The translations under genes and the position numbers were made by a program. The notes under the pieces were generated by a model. That model saw only the letters and a list, made by a program, of their open reading frames with translations, had not been told where the DNA came from and ran no database searches. A stretch of DNA of 64,000 nucleotides. It comes from JAKAVN01 sp963734845 (GTDB lineage: Bacteria; Desulfobacterota; Binatia; Binatales; Binataceae). Shown here in pieces: positions 43,371 to 51,703 of this stretch (position 1 is the first letter of the stretch; each line of letters opens with the position of its first letter). The stretch lies in contig CAVTIS010000005.1 in assembly GCA_963734845.1 (NCBI GenBank), positions 62,001 to 126,000 on the forward strand, in the 5' to 3' direction.

Positions 43371-43847
43371 CTAGTGTTGAACGAGCGGGGTCGCCAAGGC
43401 TTCGCCTGCGAGTTGATCGTCGGGGACAATGATGCCCTTGGCTTTCAGCTGCTTGACCAGCGCGTCGCGAGTTTCGGTGATGCGAATCAATTGATGCGGC
43501 CGGTCCCTAGCGATCTCGTCGGCCGTGTAGGGTTTGAAATCCGCCGCCAGCTCGGCCTTGTTGAAGGTGAATAGCAGCCAGTTGAGCACCTGCGCGACTT
43601 CAGCATTGCTCAACGCAGAGGCCGCGACGCCCGGCACCTCGACCAGATATTCGCGGCCGCCGGGCACCCGCAGAAAATCCGCCATCGAGTCCGCCAGGCG
43701 TGGGACGGTGCCGGGGATGCCCTCGGCGCGCGGTTTGTGACAGCCCCAGCAGTTGAGCGTGTAGAGCTCAGCGGGTGAGCCACCGGCGAGCGCGGGGCCC
43801 GCAAACGAGAGCGCGGCAATCAGCATGGCTATAGCGCGCGGCTTCAT
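43371..43847 (-). CDS. Monohaem cytochrome c lacking the Met-ligand segment
   Basis: Periplasmic c-type cytochrome of 158 residues: signal peptide (1-21, ends ALA-G), haem site Cys33-Trp-Gly-Cys36-His37. It is a paralogue of the next gene upstream; both end in 'ADFKP..S/TxDE....R..LIKQL'-type tails. Aligning 'REYLVEV' and 'LSNAEVAQVLNWLL' with 'RAYIIDV' and 'LSDQDVADVLNYVL' of the paralogue shows that about 20 residues carrying the Met ligand are missing here. The distal haem position may be open or use another ligand. It starts 15 bases after the paralogue's stop. Confidence 0.85.
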   Translation of the reverse strand: MKPRAIAMLIAALSFAGPALAGGSPAELYTLNCWGCHKPRAEGIPGTVPRLADSMADFLRVPGGREYLVEVPGVAASALSNAEVAQVLNWLLFTFNKAELAADFKPYTADEIARDRPHQLIRITETRDALVKQLKAKGIIVPDDQLAGEALATPLVQH

Positions 43848-43862
43848 TATCGCGCAAGCGTA

Positions 43863-44420
43863 CTACTTCGCGGCCTTATCGCCCAACTGTTTAATCAGCG
43901 CGTCGCGTTCGGTGTGCACGGCCGCAGCAGTGAGTGGTTTAGCGCGCTCCGCTTTGACTTCGTCGGGTGAGATAGGTTTGAAGTCCGCGGGCAGCAGCTT
44001 GGCGTTGAGGCCGGTGAGAACATAATTGAGCACGTCGGCGACGTCCTGGTCGCTCAGCTGGGGCCACGGCGGCATGTCGCCCTCGAAGCTGTCGCCGGCG
44101 GAGTCGATCTTGCCGCCCATCCCGAACGATACCACGTCGATGATATACGCACGGCCGTCCTTAAGCGCGACGTACTTGCCCACCGAGCTGGCCAGCGGCG
44201 GATAAACCGACGGCGCACCCTTGCCGTCGGGCTGATGGCACACGGCGCAGTTCGAGATGAAGATGTTGTGCCCGTCTGCTCGCGCCATGGATGCGCCAGC
44301 CGCAAGCGCGATGGCGCACGCGGCCGCGACCAGCCAGGTCCGCAGCCTCAGGTCTTGAGCCCGAGACGGACGGCGGTCGTGCAGTTGACGACGTAGGATG
44401 AAGGTTTGGTTCCGAAGCAC
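43863..44420 (-). CDS. Monohaem cytochrome c of the amine dehydrogenase cluster
   Basis: Periplasmic c-type cytochrome. The haem site is Cys58-Ala-Val-Cys61-His62 in 'ISNCAVCHQPDGKGAPSVYP' and the sixth ligand is probably Met116 in 'EGDMPPWPQLSDQDVADVLN'. A C-terminal extension 'LPADFKPISPDEVKAERA' plus 'RDALIKQLGDKAAK' is shared with the downstream cytochrome. A signal peptide 'TWLVAAACAIALAAGASMARA' begins near residue 28; the ATG at 44420 overlaps the light-chain gene by 73 bases, so the real start is probably an in-frame alternative codon just after 44350. It would accept electrons from the TTQ enzyme. Confidence 0.85.
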   Translation of the reverse strand: MLRNQTFILRRQLHDRRPSRAQDLRLRTWLVAAACAIALAAGASMARADGHNIFISNCAVCHQPDGKGAPSVYPPLASSVGKYVALKDGRAYIIDVVSFGMGGKIDSAGDSFEGDMPPWPQLSDQDVADVLNYVLTGLNAKLLPADFKPISPDEVKAERAKPLTAAAVHTERDALIKQLGDKAAK

Positions 44421-44875
44421 CAGATGACTCCGTTATCCAGTTGGGTCCGGTAAATGGGCATGTCGCCCTTGTTGTTTTCGCAGAAGCAGCGGCCGCATAC
44501 GTCTTTGCCGCAGCAATCACGATAGCCGATTATGTATTCCTTGCCGTCGTTGGGATCGCGGCAGGTGCCCACCCAAGAGGTCGGCGACATGATAGTGCCG
44601 GCGGGACACTCGGTATGGCTGCCACCGCAGCAGCCGCACAGATTGCCGTCGAAACCGCAGTAACGCCAGTAGTCGCAGGTCGAAGGATCGTCGGTGCGTC
44701 CGGTGCCCGTGGGACCCATCGTCATCTGGGCGTCGGCGCCGCCCATCACGCGATCGATCGGCAACAGCGGAAGGACCATCCCGCCGAGCATCAGTTTGCC
44801 CATCCGGGCGAGGAAGCCGCGCCGCGAAGTGCGCTGCGCAACCGTGCGGGTAAGCTGTTCCACCAGGGAGTCCAT
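44348..44875 (-). CDS. aauA: TTQ amine dehydrogenase light chain (aromatic/aralkylamine dehydrogenase type)
   Basis: Small subunit of a periplasmic quinoprotein that oxidises primary amines to aldehydes and ammonia with a tryptophan tryptophylquinone cofactor. A Tat signal 'TSRRGFLARMGK' (Arg18-Arg19) gives export. Trp101 ('TSWVGTC') and Trp152 ('GVIWCFG') lie 51 residues apart, as the two TTQ tryptophans do in methylamine dehydrogenase; Asp76 (GFDGN) and Asp120 (YRDCC) match the two catalytic Asp. The mature part has 14 cysteines; 'LCGCCGG' and 'CCGKDVCGRC' add the extra pair of the aromatic amine dehydrogenase (AauA) type rather than MauA. GAGGAGG precedes the ATG at 44875. Confidence 0.92.
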   Translation of the reverse strand: MDSLVEQLTRTVAQRTSRRGFLARMGKLMLGGMVLPLLPIDRVMGGADAQMTMGPTGTGRTDDPSTCDYWRYCGFDGNLCGCCGGSHTECPAGTIMSPTSWVGTCRDPNDGKEYIIGYRDCCGKDVCGRCFCENNKGDMPIYRTQLDNGVIWCFGTKPSSYVVNCTTAVRLGLKT

Positions 44876-44890
44876 CGTTCGCCTCCTCGC

Positions 44891-45628
44891 CTACTTGCCT
44901 TCGCGCTTGCCGACTGCGGCGAGCGGAGCTTCATGGTTATGGGCGTGATCATCCCGACCATTGGCATGATCATGCTGATCGTGCGAGTGATCGTGTCCGT
45001 CATCGTGCGAGTGCTCGTGCGGTTCGTGACCTTCAGGCGCCCGGGACTGGAGAAACTGCTGGATCGACGGGACACCCATCTGCTTGGCCTCGATCAGGCT
45101 CTCAAGATGCTCGCGCGTGTTGAGCAGGCCCTTGGCCCGGATAACACCCGAGTCATCGATCATCACACCATAGGGCAGCTTGCCGATTCGGTAGGTCATC
45201 CCGACGTCGGCCGAGAGCACGTAGGGGAAATCCTCGAGATGCTGTACGCGGATGAAGCGCTCGTGCTCGACCGGTTCGCCGTCGCTAGCCAGGACGACAT
45301 CAAGCCATGAATTCTCGGCCTGCTGAATCGATTTGACGATCGGCAGCAGCTTCTTGCACACCGGGCAGGTCGGCGAAAGGAAAAAGAGCAGCGTGCTGCG
45401 GCCGCGCGGACCGCCGAGATGAAGCGGCGTGCCGCGGCGGAGATCCTTGACCTCGAACTGCGGGGCGGCCTCGCCCTCCTTGGGTCCGCGGTCGAGCGTA
45501 AGCGCACCCATCGGCGCGATGCGCTCGTGCAGGACGCCGACCTGGCGGAGTAGCGCGAGCATCATGAGCGCCATGGACAGCACCAGCGCCCACAGCAGAA
45601 TCTGCGAGATTACCAAGGCTTCAAGCAT
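44891..45628 (-). CDS. mauD: MauD-like thiol-disulfide accessory protein with His-rich tail
   Basis: Accessory protein needed for disulfide formation and stability of the light chain. N-terminal membrane anchor ('ISQILLWALVLSMALMMLAL', residues 8-27), a linker, then a thioredoxin-like domain with the redox pair Cys88-Pro-Val-Cys91 in 'LFFLSPTCPVCKKLLPIV'. The end differs from MauD: residues of about 200-236 are a His/Asp-rich tail with 12 His ('HEPHEHSHDDGHDHSHDQHD' and so on), likely a metal-binding or metal-buffering segment. The start overlaps the end of mauE by eight bases. Confidence 0.9.
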   Translation of the reverse strand: MLEALVISQILLWALVLSMALMMLALLRQVGVLHERIAPMGALTLDRGPKEGEAAPQFEVKDLRRGTPLHLGGPRGRSTLLFFLSPTCPVCKKLLPIVKSIQQAENSWLDVVLASDGEPVEHERFIRVQHLEDFPYVLSADVGMTYRIGKLPYGVMIDDSGVIRAKGLLNTREHLESLIEAKQMGVPSIQQFLQSRAPEGHEPHEHSHDDGHDHSHDQHDHANGRDDHAHNHEAPLAAVGKREGK

Positions 45629-46169
45629 TTAGCGCACCCAGCGCGCGAAGCCCGGGGGCGTTCGCGATTAAATAATTGGCGGCGGTGTAGAGCACAACCA
45701 CCGTGGCCGCCGCCATCGCGGCGGTCGCGACGTCGAGAAAATCCATCGGCCGCATGCCCGCCGGCATCAGTGCGATCGCGAGCAGCGCGAACAGCGCTCC
45801 GTTGCGCAGCAGCAGCCACCAGCTCAAGCGCTGGCGCAACGCCGGCCCGAAGCATCCGCAGTCGATATCGGTGCGGCCGCGGGCCAGGTTGATCGCGATC
45901 GCGCCGGTGAACACGCCGAGCAGCACAATAAGCACCAGCGCCGCGGACGCCCGGATCGGGCTCAATAGCAGGCCCAGCGCCGCGGCGCATTCGATCACCG
46001 GTGCCACCCAGGCAAACGGCGTAGCGAGCCATTCCGGGATCAGCCGGTAATTCGTCACCGCTCCACGGAAGGTCTCCACGTCATAAAACTTGAGCGCTCC
46101 CGACGCGGCGAAAATGGCCGCGGCAGCGGCCGCGGCCATCCATCCGAGTACTGGGTCGATTTGCGGCAT
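45621..46169 (-). CDS. mauE: MauE-like membrane protein
   Basis: Integral membrane protein (182 residues, about four to five helices) required for methylamine/aromatic amine dehydrogenase maturation, of the DoxX-like MauE family. Landmarks: 'FAASGALKFYDVETFRGAVT', 'VAPVIECAAALGLLLSPIRA', and the paired cysteines 'DIDCGCFGPALRQRLSWWLL' which probably exchange electrons with MauD. Distance to the heavy-chain gene is 43 bases; mauD overlaps by eight, an operon layout of B-E-D-A. Confidence 0.9.
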   Translation of the reverse strand: MPQIDPVLGWMAAAAAAAIFAASGALKFYDVETFRGAVTNYRLIPEWLATPFAWVAPVIECAAALGLLLSPIRASAALVLIVLLGVFTGAIAINLARGRTDIDCGCFGPALRQRLSWWLLLRNGALFALLAIALMPAGMRPMDFLDVATAAMAAATVVVLYTAANYLIANAPGLRALGALNA

Positions 46170-46212
46170 TTTTCAGTATGTACTTTACAGACCCGAGATC
46201 GAAATCCCGCCG

Positions 46213-47367
46213 TCAGAGCCCAAACATCTCCCATGGCACACCCGACAGCCCCGACATCGTGCCGCGGTACTTGCCGTCGAGGGCGTTGAACGTCTGCATC
46301 ATCGCTGGCATCACGCTCAGCACGTACAGCGTAGGAGCGTCGTCCTGGCTAACCAGGATGGAATTACCCTGTTGCGGCAGCGCGATCCGATCGACGCGCT
46401 TTTGTGCCTTCACGTCATACACCCACACTTCGATGCCAGGGTTCTTGTGCGTCCAGTCGCCGCCCCCCTGATGCATCAGGACGAAGAGCAAACCCTTGGC
46501 GGCGTTGCCCCAAATCGGCTGATAACCGCCGGGTAGCCATCCCGCCTTCCTCTCGTCATCGCTCAGCAACGGCCATGGCTTGCCGGGCTCCGCGGGATTC
46601 GAGCCGAGGGCCATCGGATAGACCATCCCATGATAACTCACGAAGTAGGCCTCGTCGCCCACCCGCGCCGGCACGCCGAAGACGGGATCCTTCTCGATGT
46701 CGAAGAAGGGTTTGGCGGTGCGCTTTTGCGCCGTCGCCTTGCCGTTGTCGTCGAATTCGGTAGTCATCATAGTGCCGTCGCTGCAGACGGAAACGAAGCG
46801 GCGCTGTCCGGCGATCAGGACCTCGGCGCAGCCGGAGGTTTCGATCTCGCTCGCGACATTGCGGTCCTGTATATCGACCACGCTGACCGATGTCGCCGGA
46901 GTCAGGTTGGCGACGAGCACGAAGCGGCCATCCGGCGTCACCGACATCTCGGAGCTGTCCGGAATCGAGAGCTGCCGCTTGGTCGGCAGAATCACCTCGC
47001 CGACCGGCGCCAGATGGCGCGCGTCGTAGATAGTCAGCACGTCGGTGCGATCGCCGCGTGCACCCCGCGAGTAATAAGTATCGGCCATATATATCTGCTT
47101 GTGATCCGGCGCTATAGCGAACGCGCTGGTTATCCCGCCGGTCATCTGGCCGAGCACCTGGAGCTTGTCGCCGTCGATGGCGAACACGCTAGTGACTTGC
47201 AAAGTGCCGCTGAACGGGTTCATCACGAATACCCAGTGTGGCCCGGCCAGCGGCAGCTCGCGTACCTTCACGCCCTCCTCGGGCGGCATCTGGGCCAGCG
47301 CGCCGGGTCCACACCAGATCGGCAGAGCGAGCAGGATCGCGATGATGAACGTGGCGCGCTTGGCCAT
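46213..47367 (-). CDS. aauB: TTQ amine dehydrogenase heavy chain
   Basis: Large subunit of the TTQ amine dehydrogenase, a seven-bladed beta-propeller that caps the light chain in the periplasm. Signal peptide 'ATFIIAILLALPIWCGPGALAQ' (about 1-26); then 'GPHWVFVMNPFSGTLQVTSV', the 'IYMADTYYSRGARGDRTDVL' blade, 'FVLVANLTPATSVSVVDIQD' and the end 'MQTFNALDGKYRGTMSGLSG' match MauB/AauB proteins. The length (384) is normal. GGGAG precedes the ATG. First gene of the dehydrogenase unit after the DUF1302 gene, separated by 48 bases. Aromatic specificity is inferred from the light chain and from the adjacent decarboxylase gene. Confidence 0.9.
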   Translation of the reverse strand: MAKRATFIIAILLALPIWCGPGALAQMPPEEGVKVRELPLAGPHWVFVMNPFSGTLQVTSVFAIDGDKLQVLGQMTGGITSAFAIAPDHKQIYMADTYYSRGARGDRTDVLTIYDARHLAPVGEVILPTKRQLSIPDSSEMSVTPDGRFVLVANLTPATSVSVVDIQDRNVASEIETSGCAEVLIAGQRRFVSVCSDGTMMTTEFDDNGKATAQKRTAKPFFDIEKDPVFGVPARVGDEAYFVSYHGMVYPMALGSNPAEPGKPWPLLSDDERKAGWLPGGYQPIWGNAAKGLLFVLMHQGGGDWTHKNPGIEVWVYDVKAQKRVDRIALPQQGNSILVSQDDAPTLYVLSVMPAMMQTFNALDGKYRGTMSGLSGVPWEMFGL

Positions 47368-47415
47368 CTCAGTTACTCCCGTGCAAGTCTAGAAATACAG
47401 CTATTTGTCCAACTC

Positions 47416-49218
47416 TCAGGTGCGTCCCTTGATGGCCTGGAAGTTGTACTGGAACTGCATATACAGAAGGCTCTTGCCCTTGAAGATACCGCCGGAAAAC
47501 GAGTTGAACTTGTCGTTGCTGAGAATTCCGACGTAACCCAGCGTCGCGAAGTACTTATTGGTCCACGGCGGCGTCACGGTGACGGTCGGGAACAGAAGGG
47601 AGGTGTTGCCAGAAGGATTCCAGATCATGGTGTATGTCGGCAGGATCGCCCCCCACCAGAAGCTGGTGTTCGTACTGAACAGGATCTGCTCCTCGTTGTG
47701 GCGCCAGCGCTCGGCATAGTTGGTATACACCAAGTTCTTACCATAGCCCGAGATGGTGAACTGATTCCACTCCAGGTTGGCGTTCAACACGCCGGTCTTG
47801 GTCAGCCAAGGGGCGTAGAGACCGTCGAGGTCGAGTGCGACCAGCGAGTTAACCGTGTTCTTGTCCACCACCGCGTTTCTGACTCCCACGTCAGTGGTAT
47901 TTAACGGCGTGCGGTCCTGCCATACCGCTTCGGTCCTGAGCACGATCGGCACACTAGAGAGAAGCTGGCCCGGCAGATAAATCGGCCGGTTGAGGGTGGC
48001 GCCTATGTCGTTGAACTGTGGGAACCCATACTGCACGAACTGCCCTGTGGACGGGCTGCCCACAACGTAGCCAGGGGCACCGGGCGTGCCGGCTTCGTTG
48101 AACTGATGACCGTGCCAGTACAACATCGTGATCTCAGCATTCTTCACCAGCGTGTGGATGCGGAAGCCTTCGGTTGAACTGCCTAGTGTGTTGCTGGGCA
48201 GATGGTAGCCGAAGAACGGCGACCCAAAGGTAGCGAAGGCTGGGGATTGGCAGTGCTGGTGGACGAAACTCGCGCAAATTTGAGGAAAGGCGGCCATATT
48301 GTTCGGCTGCCCGATTGCTCCGGTCACCAACGGATACGGCTCGGTCTGGAAGCGGCCTTCCGAAGATGAGTATGCGACGAATGGCGCCAGCAGAGAGACG
48401 GAACCCGCGACGTCGTGCTGTCCGTCATACCAGTTGCTGTGCGGGTTTGTCAGGTCCTGGTTCGGAGTGTCAACCGAGGGGTTGTACATCGGCTGCCAGG
48501 CCGGCGTCCAAACTCCCTCGATAAAGTTGGCGGTTAATGGCCCCCAGCTCGGTAGATTGAAGATCGGATGCACCATCCACAGCGGCAGCCGCGACTGCTC
48601 CAGGTTGGAGAAACCGAAGTTCCAGGTGAAATCCTGCGGATTGATAACGTCGCCGATACGGAACGCCAGCGACTCGCCCCAGGTCACGATCTGGCGGCCC
48701 ATGAACAGCGTCAGCGGCCCCATCACGCTTTTCCAATAGGCGTCCCGGACGTTGTATTGGTTGTAATAGTCCGACATATCCTCGATGCCGGGACCCGAGG
48801 CATTGCCCTTGTACTCGAACCGGTACGACGGCTCGTATATCACCCATCCGCGAATGAAAAACCGATTGTTGCCGTTCAGGATGTAGTTGATATCCAACTG
48901 GAGCCAGTTGCGTTCGGCCGCCAGCGAGTTCTTGCTCTTCTGGTAGCGGATGCCGCTGGAGTCGACCCACATCCCGGTAGTGCTGTTGATGAAGCCTGAA
49001 ACTGACAGACCTTGCCATCCGGGATCCTCGCTCACGTCGATGAGTGGCGTGGGACTGCCCATCAGGAGTGTCTGGTAGAGCGGTGTATCCGCGGTCTGCC
49101 CACCGCCCGCCGGCTGCGCGAGCGCGGCCCCTCCATTTGCGCCAAGCCAGACCAGCGCGGCGGCCATCATCGCCGCGACCAGCAGCAATCCGGAACGCTT
49201 CCTTTGAGTGCGTTTCAT
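47416..49218 (-). CDS. DUF1302-family outer-membrane protein
   Basis: Predicted beta-barrel of 600 residues with a signal peptide ('LLLVAAMMAAALVWLGANGG', cleaved after 'ALAQPA'). Aromatic-rich alternating strands, for example 'LQLDINYILNGNNRFFIRGW', 'YNVRDAYWKSVMGPLTLFMG', 'ITMLYWHGHQFNEAG' and a C-terminal 'LLYMQFQYNFQAI' end, are typical of DUF1302 outer-membrane proteins. These accompany RND and DUF1329 genes and are thought to help in handling hydrophobic compounds. AGGGAGGAG before the ATG at 49218. Substrate unknown. Confidence 0.85.
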   Translation of the reverse strand: MKRTQRKRSGLLLVAAMMAAALVWLGANGGAALAQPAGGGQTADTPLYQTLLMGSPTPLIDVSEDPGWQGLSVSGFINSTTGMWVDSSGIRYQKSKNSLAAERNWLQLDINYILNGNNRFFIRGWVIYEPSYRFEYKGNASGPGIEDMSDYYNQYNVRDAYWKSVMGPLTLFMGRQIVTWGESLAFRIGDVINPQDFTWNFGFSNLEQSRLPLWMVHPIFNLPSWGPLTANFIEGVWTPAWQPMYNPSVDTPNQDLTNPHSNWYDGQHDVAGSVSLLAPFVAYSSSEGRFQTEPYPLVTGAIGQPNNMAAFPQICASFVHQHCQSPAFATFGSPFFGYHLPSNTLGSSTEGFRIHTLVKNAEITMLYWHGHQFNEAGTPGAPGYVVGSPSTGQFVQYGFPQFNDIGATLNRPIYLPGQLLSSVPIVLRTEAVWQDRTPLNTTDVGVRNAVVDKNTVNSLVALDLDGLYAPWLTKTGVLNANLEWNQFTISGYGKNLVYTNYAERWRHNEEQILFSTNTSFWWGAILPTYTMIWNPSGNTSLLFPTVTVTPPWTNKYFATLGYVGILSNDKFNSFSGGIFKGKSLLYMQFQYNFQAIKGRT

Positions 49219-49312
49219 ACCTACTCCTCCCTAGGCTCGTGGCTGCGTGCCGCGCCGCGTGCCGTCCCGCCGCGTCTTTGCGGCGCGCGGTTGCAGCGGC
49301 GGCATCCCCGAT

Positions 49313-51703
49313 TCAGTTTATAGCCGCAGCCATCGTTTCCTTGCGTAGATCCTCCTCCGCAACACCACCGAAAATGAAGCGCGGGCGCGCCCACGCTATG
49401 TATGCCGGCAATATCAAAAGCCCCACGATCACATTGGTCGACATCAGAATGATCAGCAATACGCTCATCTCGTTGTGGAACAGCACCGGGGAAAATACCC
49501 AGGGGGCCAGACCGCCGATGATTACGGAGAAGGTCGCGAGCACGGCGGCCCCGGTGCCCCGAAGCGCGGTCGTAATGGCGTCCTCTAGGCGCCTACCTTC
49601 CGCGCACTCGTCGCAGATGCGCGAGACCGCGTAGATGCCGTAGTCGACGCCCAGTCCGATACCCAGGGAGATGACCGGGATGGTATCGATCGTGATGCCG
49701 ATGTCGGCCAATCGCATATAGATGAACGCGGCGAAGTTTGCCGCTATACACGACACCACGAACAGCACGCCCGCGACGAACGAGCGGTAAACCACGGTGC
49801 AAAACAGGAATACTACTCCGAGCACGAAGGTTATATTGATGAAGTCGAGTTGGTAGAGGACGTCGTTGGCCGCGGCGTACAGGCCGGCGATTCCGCCCAG
49901 GTACACAATCTCGACCTTCTTGAGCGCGGGATCCCATTGGCGCCGATTGATGAACTCGGCCAGCCGCGCCTGAATATTATTGAGCGTCACGTAAGTGTGG
50001 TCGGAAAGCAGGACGCGCAAGATGCCGTCGTTGGTGTTCAGATTGATCCATTGATCGGCCTCGCCCGGCGCGGTCCCTTGCATGAACAGGAAGTACAGAC
50101 CCATCGCGTCGTCGGCGGTGCGCGGCACCGCGAGATATTTCGGATTGCCGTAGTGGAACATCTGGTTGTAGGGCTCAAGGATGTCGGGGGCGACCGAAAT
50201 AATGCTTGAGACCGAGGGATCCTGCAGCATGAACCGTCCGAGATCGCGCTCCAGCCGGATCACGTCGGGCGCCAGCATATCGGGCGTGTAGGCAGCGCTG
50301 ATGGTCGTGGTCGCGCGCGCGCGCACGATTATCCATCCCTCGTCGAGCGGGAACACCTGACGGACCGCGTTGATGTCCCGGTTGACCTTGGCGTTGTGCC
50401 GGTAAAGCGGCGTGCCCGGTTCGGTGTAGCCAATTTTGGCCCGGACGCCCGCGATGAAGCCCACAACGATCAGCACGCCCACCGCGACCAGCGCGCCCTC
50501 GCGCGCGTAGCCCGGTGTGATCGGGAAATTGACCAGCTTGTCCGCGATCGGCGCCAGCATTCCTCGTTTCCTCTTGTGCGCCGGCAACGGTTTGGGCGTC
50601 GGCAGATAGCTCATCATGATAGGCTGAAAGATGAAGACCATCGTGAGGCTGCCGCCTAGCCATACAGCGCCCGAGGAGGCCACGTGCTGCAGCGACGGGA
50701 TGCCGCCGAAGGAGATGAAGACGATGCCCGCAATGTCGGCCAGGATCGATAGCAAGCCCGGCGGCAGCATCAGGGTGGTCGTCACTTCGCACGCGGCCAT
50801 CTTGTTGTGGCCGTGCGTTTCAAGCTCGTCGTAGTAACGGCCCTGCCACTGAATACCGTGGCTCATGTCGCGGGCGGTCAATATAAATCGTATGACCAGC
50901 ATCACCGGGTCAAACTCGTAGCCCTCCATCCCGATGAAGCCGAGGCCCCAGACCGTCGACAACAGGCCGGTGATGAGCGGCGCCCACCATGTGCTGCGGC
51001 CTTTAAAGAAGATGTACAGGATGAGGATCATGATGCCGTCGGAGATGAAGAAGATGATCACCAGCACCGGCAGATAGTAATACCCGTAACCGCGGATCAC
51101 CGGTTCGCCGGCGGCATAGATGACCGTGTTGTCATCCTGGTATTTGGCGATGAGCGCCTGGATCCTGTTGAACACCTCGTGATAGTTGAGCCGGCCCTCG
51201 TAGAAAGAGGCCATGATGGCGGCGCTGCGTCCGTCGTCGCTCACCAGGCTGCGCATCTCCAAGCGATGAATGAAAATCTGACGCTTGATCTCCTGTATCG
51301 CCGCCTCCGAGGTCGGCACGTTCGGATACATGTAGGCCTTGTAGACAAGATTGCCCGGCAGCGCGACGGCATACCTGACACGGAATGAACCTAAAGAACG
51401 AATCGACTGATGATTGACGGCGGGTAGCAAGTCGACGTCATAGGTCATGTCCTGAATTTTTCTTAGGGTCTTATAGTTATAAATATCTCCGTGCTTGACC
51501 TGCACCATCAGGGTCAGGCGCTGCGCGCCGCCGTAACGTTCGTAGTCGTGGTAGAGCTTTACGTAGGGGTGGTTCTTGGGAAAGAAATCGATAAAGCTGG
51601 TCCCGATGGTGAGCTTGCTCGCGTAGTAGCCGAAGATGCCCGTGATCACGAGCAAGGCTATCCCGATTATCGCGCGATAACGCAGTATCAACCGGCCAAT
51701 CAC
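49313..51703 (-). CDS. RND-superfamily transporter (MMPL/HAE-like)
   Basis: Twelve-helix RND protein of 796 residues with two periplasmic domains. Helix 1 is 'YRAIIGIALLVITGIFGYYA'; 'IGTSFIDFFPKNHPYVKLYH' opens the periplasmic part, then a helix cluster ('VLVIIFFISDGIMILILYIF', 'GLLSTVWGLGFIGMEGYEFD' and others). The second half has 'FRVEYLGG'-like loop 'VEIVYLGGIAGLYAAANDVL' and 'IPVISLGIGLGVDYGIYAVS' (proton-relay Asp in GVDYG). The GTG at 51703 overlaps the YCF48 stop by four bases. Such pumps are associated with hydrophobe or lipid traffic; the substrate is unknown. Confidence 0.87.
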   Translation of the reverse strand: MIGRLILRYRAIIGIALLVITGIFGYYASKLTIGTSFIDFFPKNHPYVKLYHDYERYGGAQRLTLMVQVKHGDIYNYKTLRKIQDMTYDVDLLPAVNHQSIRSLGSFRVRYAVALPGNLVYKAYMYPNVPTSEAAIQEIKRQIFIHRLEMRSLVSDDGRSAAIMASFYEGRLNYHEVFNRIQALIAKYQDDNTVIYAAGEPVIRGYGYYYLPVLVIIFFISDGIMILILYIFFKGRSTWWAPLITGLLSTVWGLGFIGMEGYEFDPVMLVIRFILTARDMSHGIQWQGRYYDELETHGHNKMAACEVTTTLMLPPGLLSILADIAGIVFISFGGIPSLQHVASSGAVWLGGSLTMVFIFQPIMMSYLPTPKPLPAHKRKRGMLAPIADKLVNFPITPGYAREGALVAVGVLIVVGFIAGVRAKIGYTEPGTPLYRHNAKVNRDINAVRQVFPLDEGWIIVRARATTTISAAYTPDMLAPDVIRLERDLGRFMLQDPSVSSIISVAPDILEPYNQMFHYGNPKYLAVPRTADDAMGLYFLFMQGTAPGEADQWINLNTNDGILRVLLSDHTYVTLNNIQARLAEFINRRQWDPALKKVEIVYLGGIAGLYAAANDVLYQLDFINITFVLGVVFLFCTVVYRSFVAGVLFVVSCIAANFAAFIYMRLADIGITIDTIPVISLGIGLGVDYGIYAVSRICDECAEGRRLEDAITTALRGTGAAVLATFSVIIGGLAPWVFSPVLFHNEMSVLLIILMSTNVIVGLLILPAYIAWARPRFIFGGVAEEDLRKETMAAAIN

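Noticed and set aside
46630..47904. Plus-strand ORF of 424 codons over the heavy-chain and DUF1302 genes
   Set aside because: Antisense shadow; the minus strand carries recognisable proteins across the whole interval.
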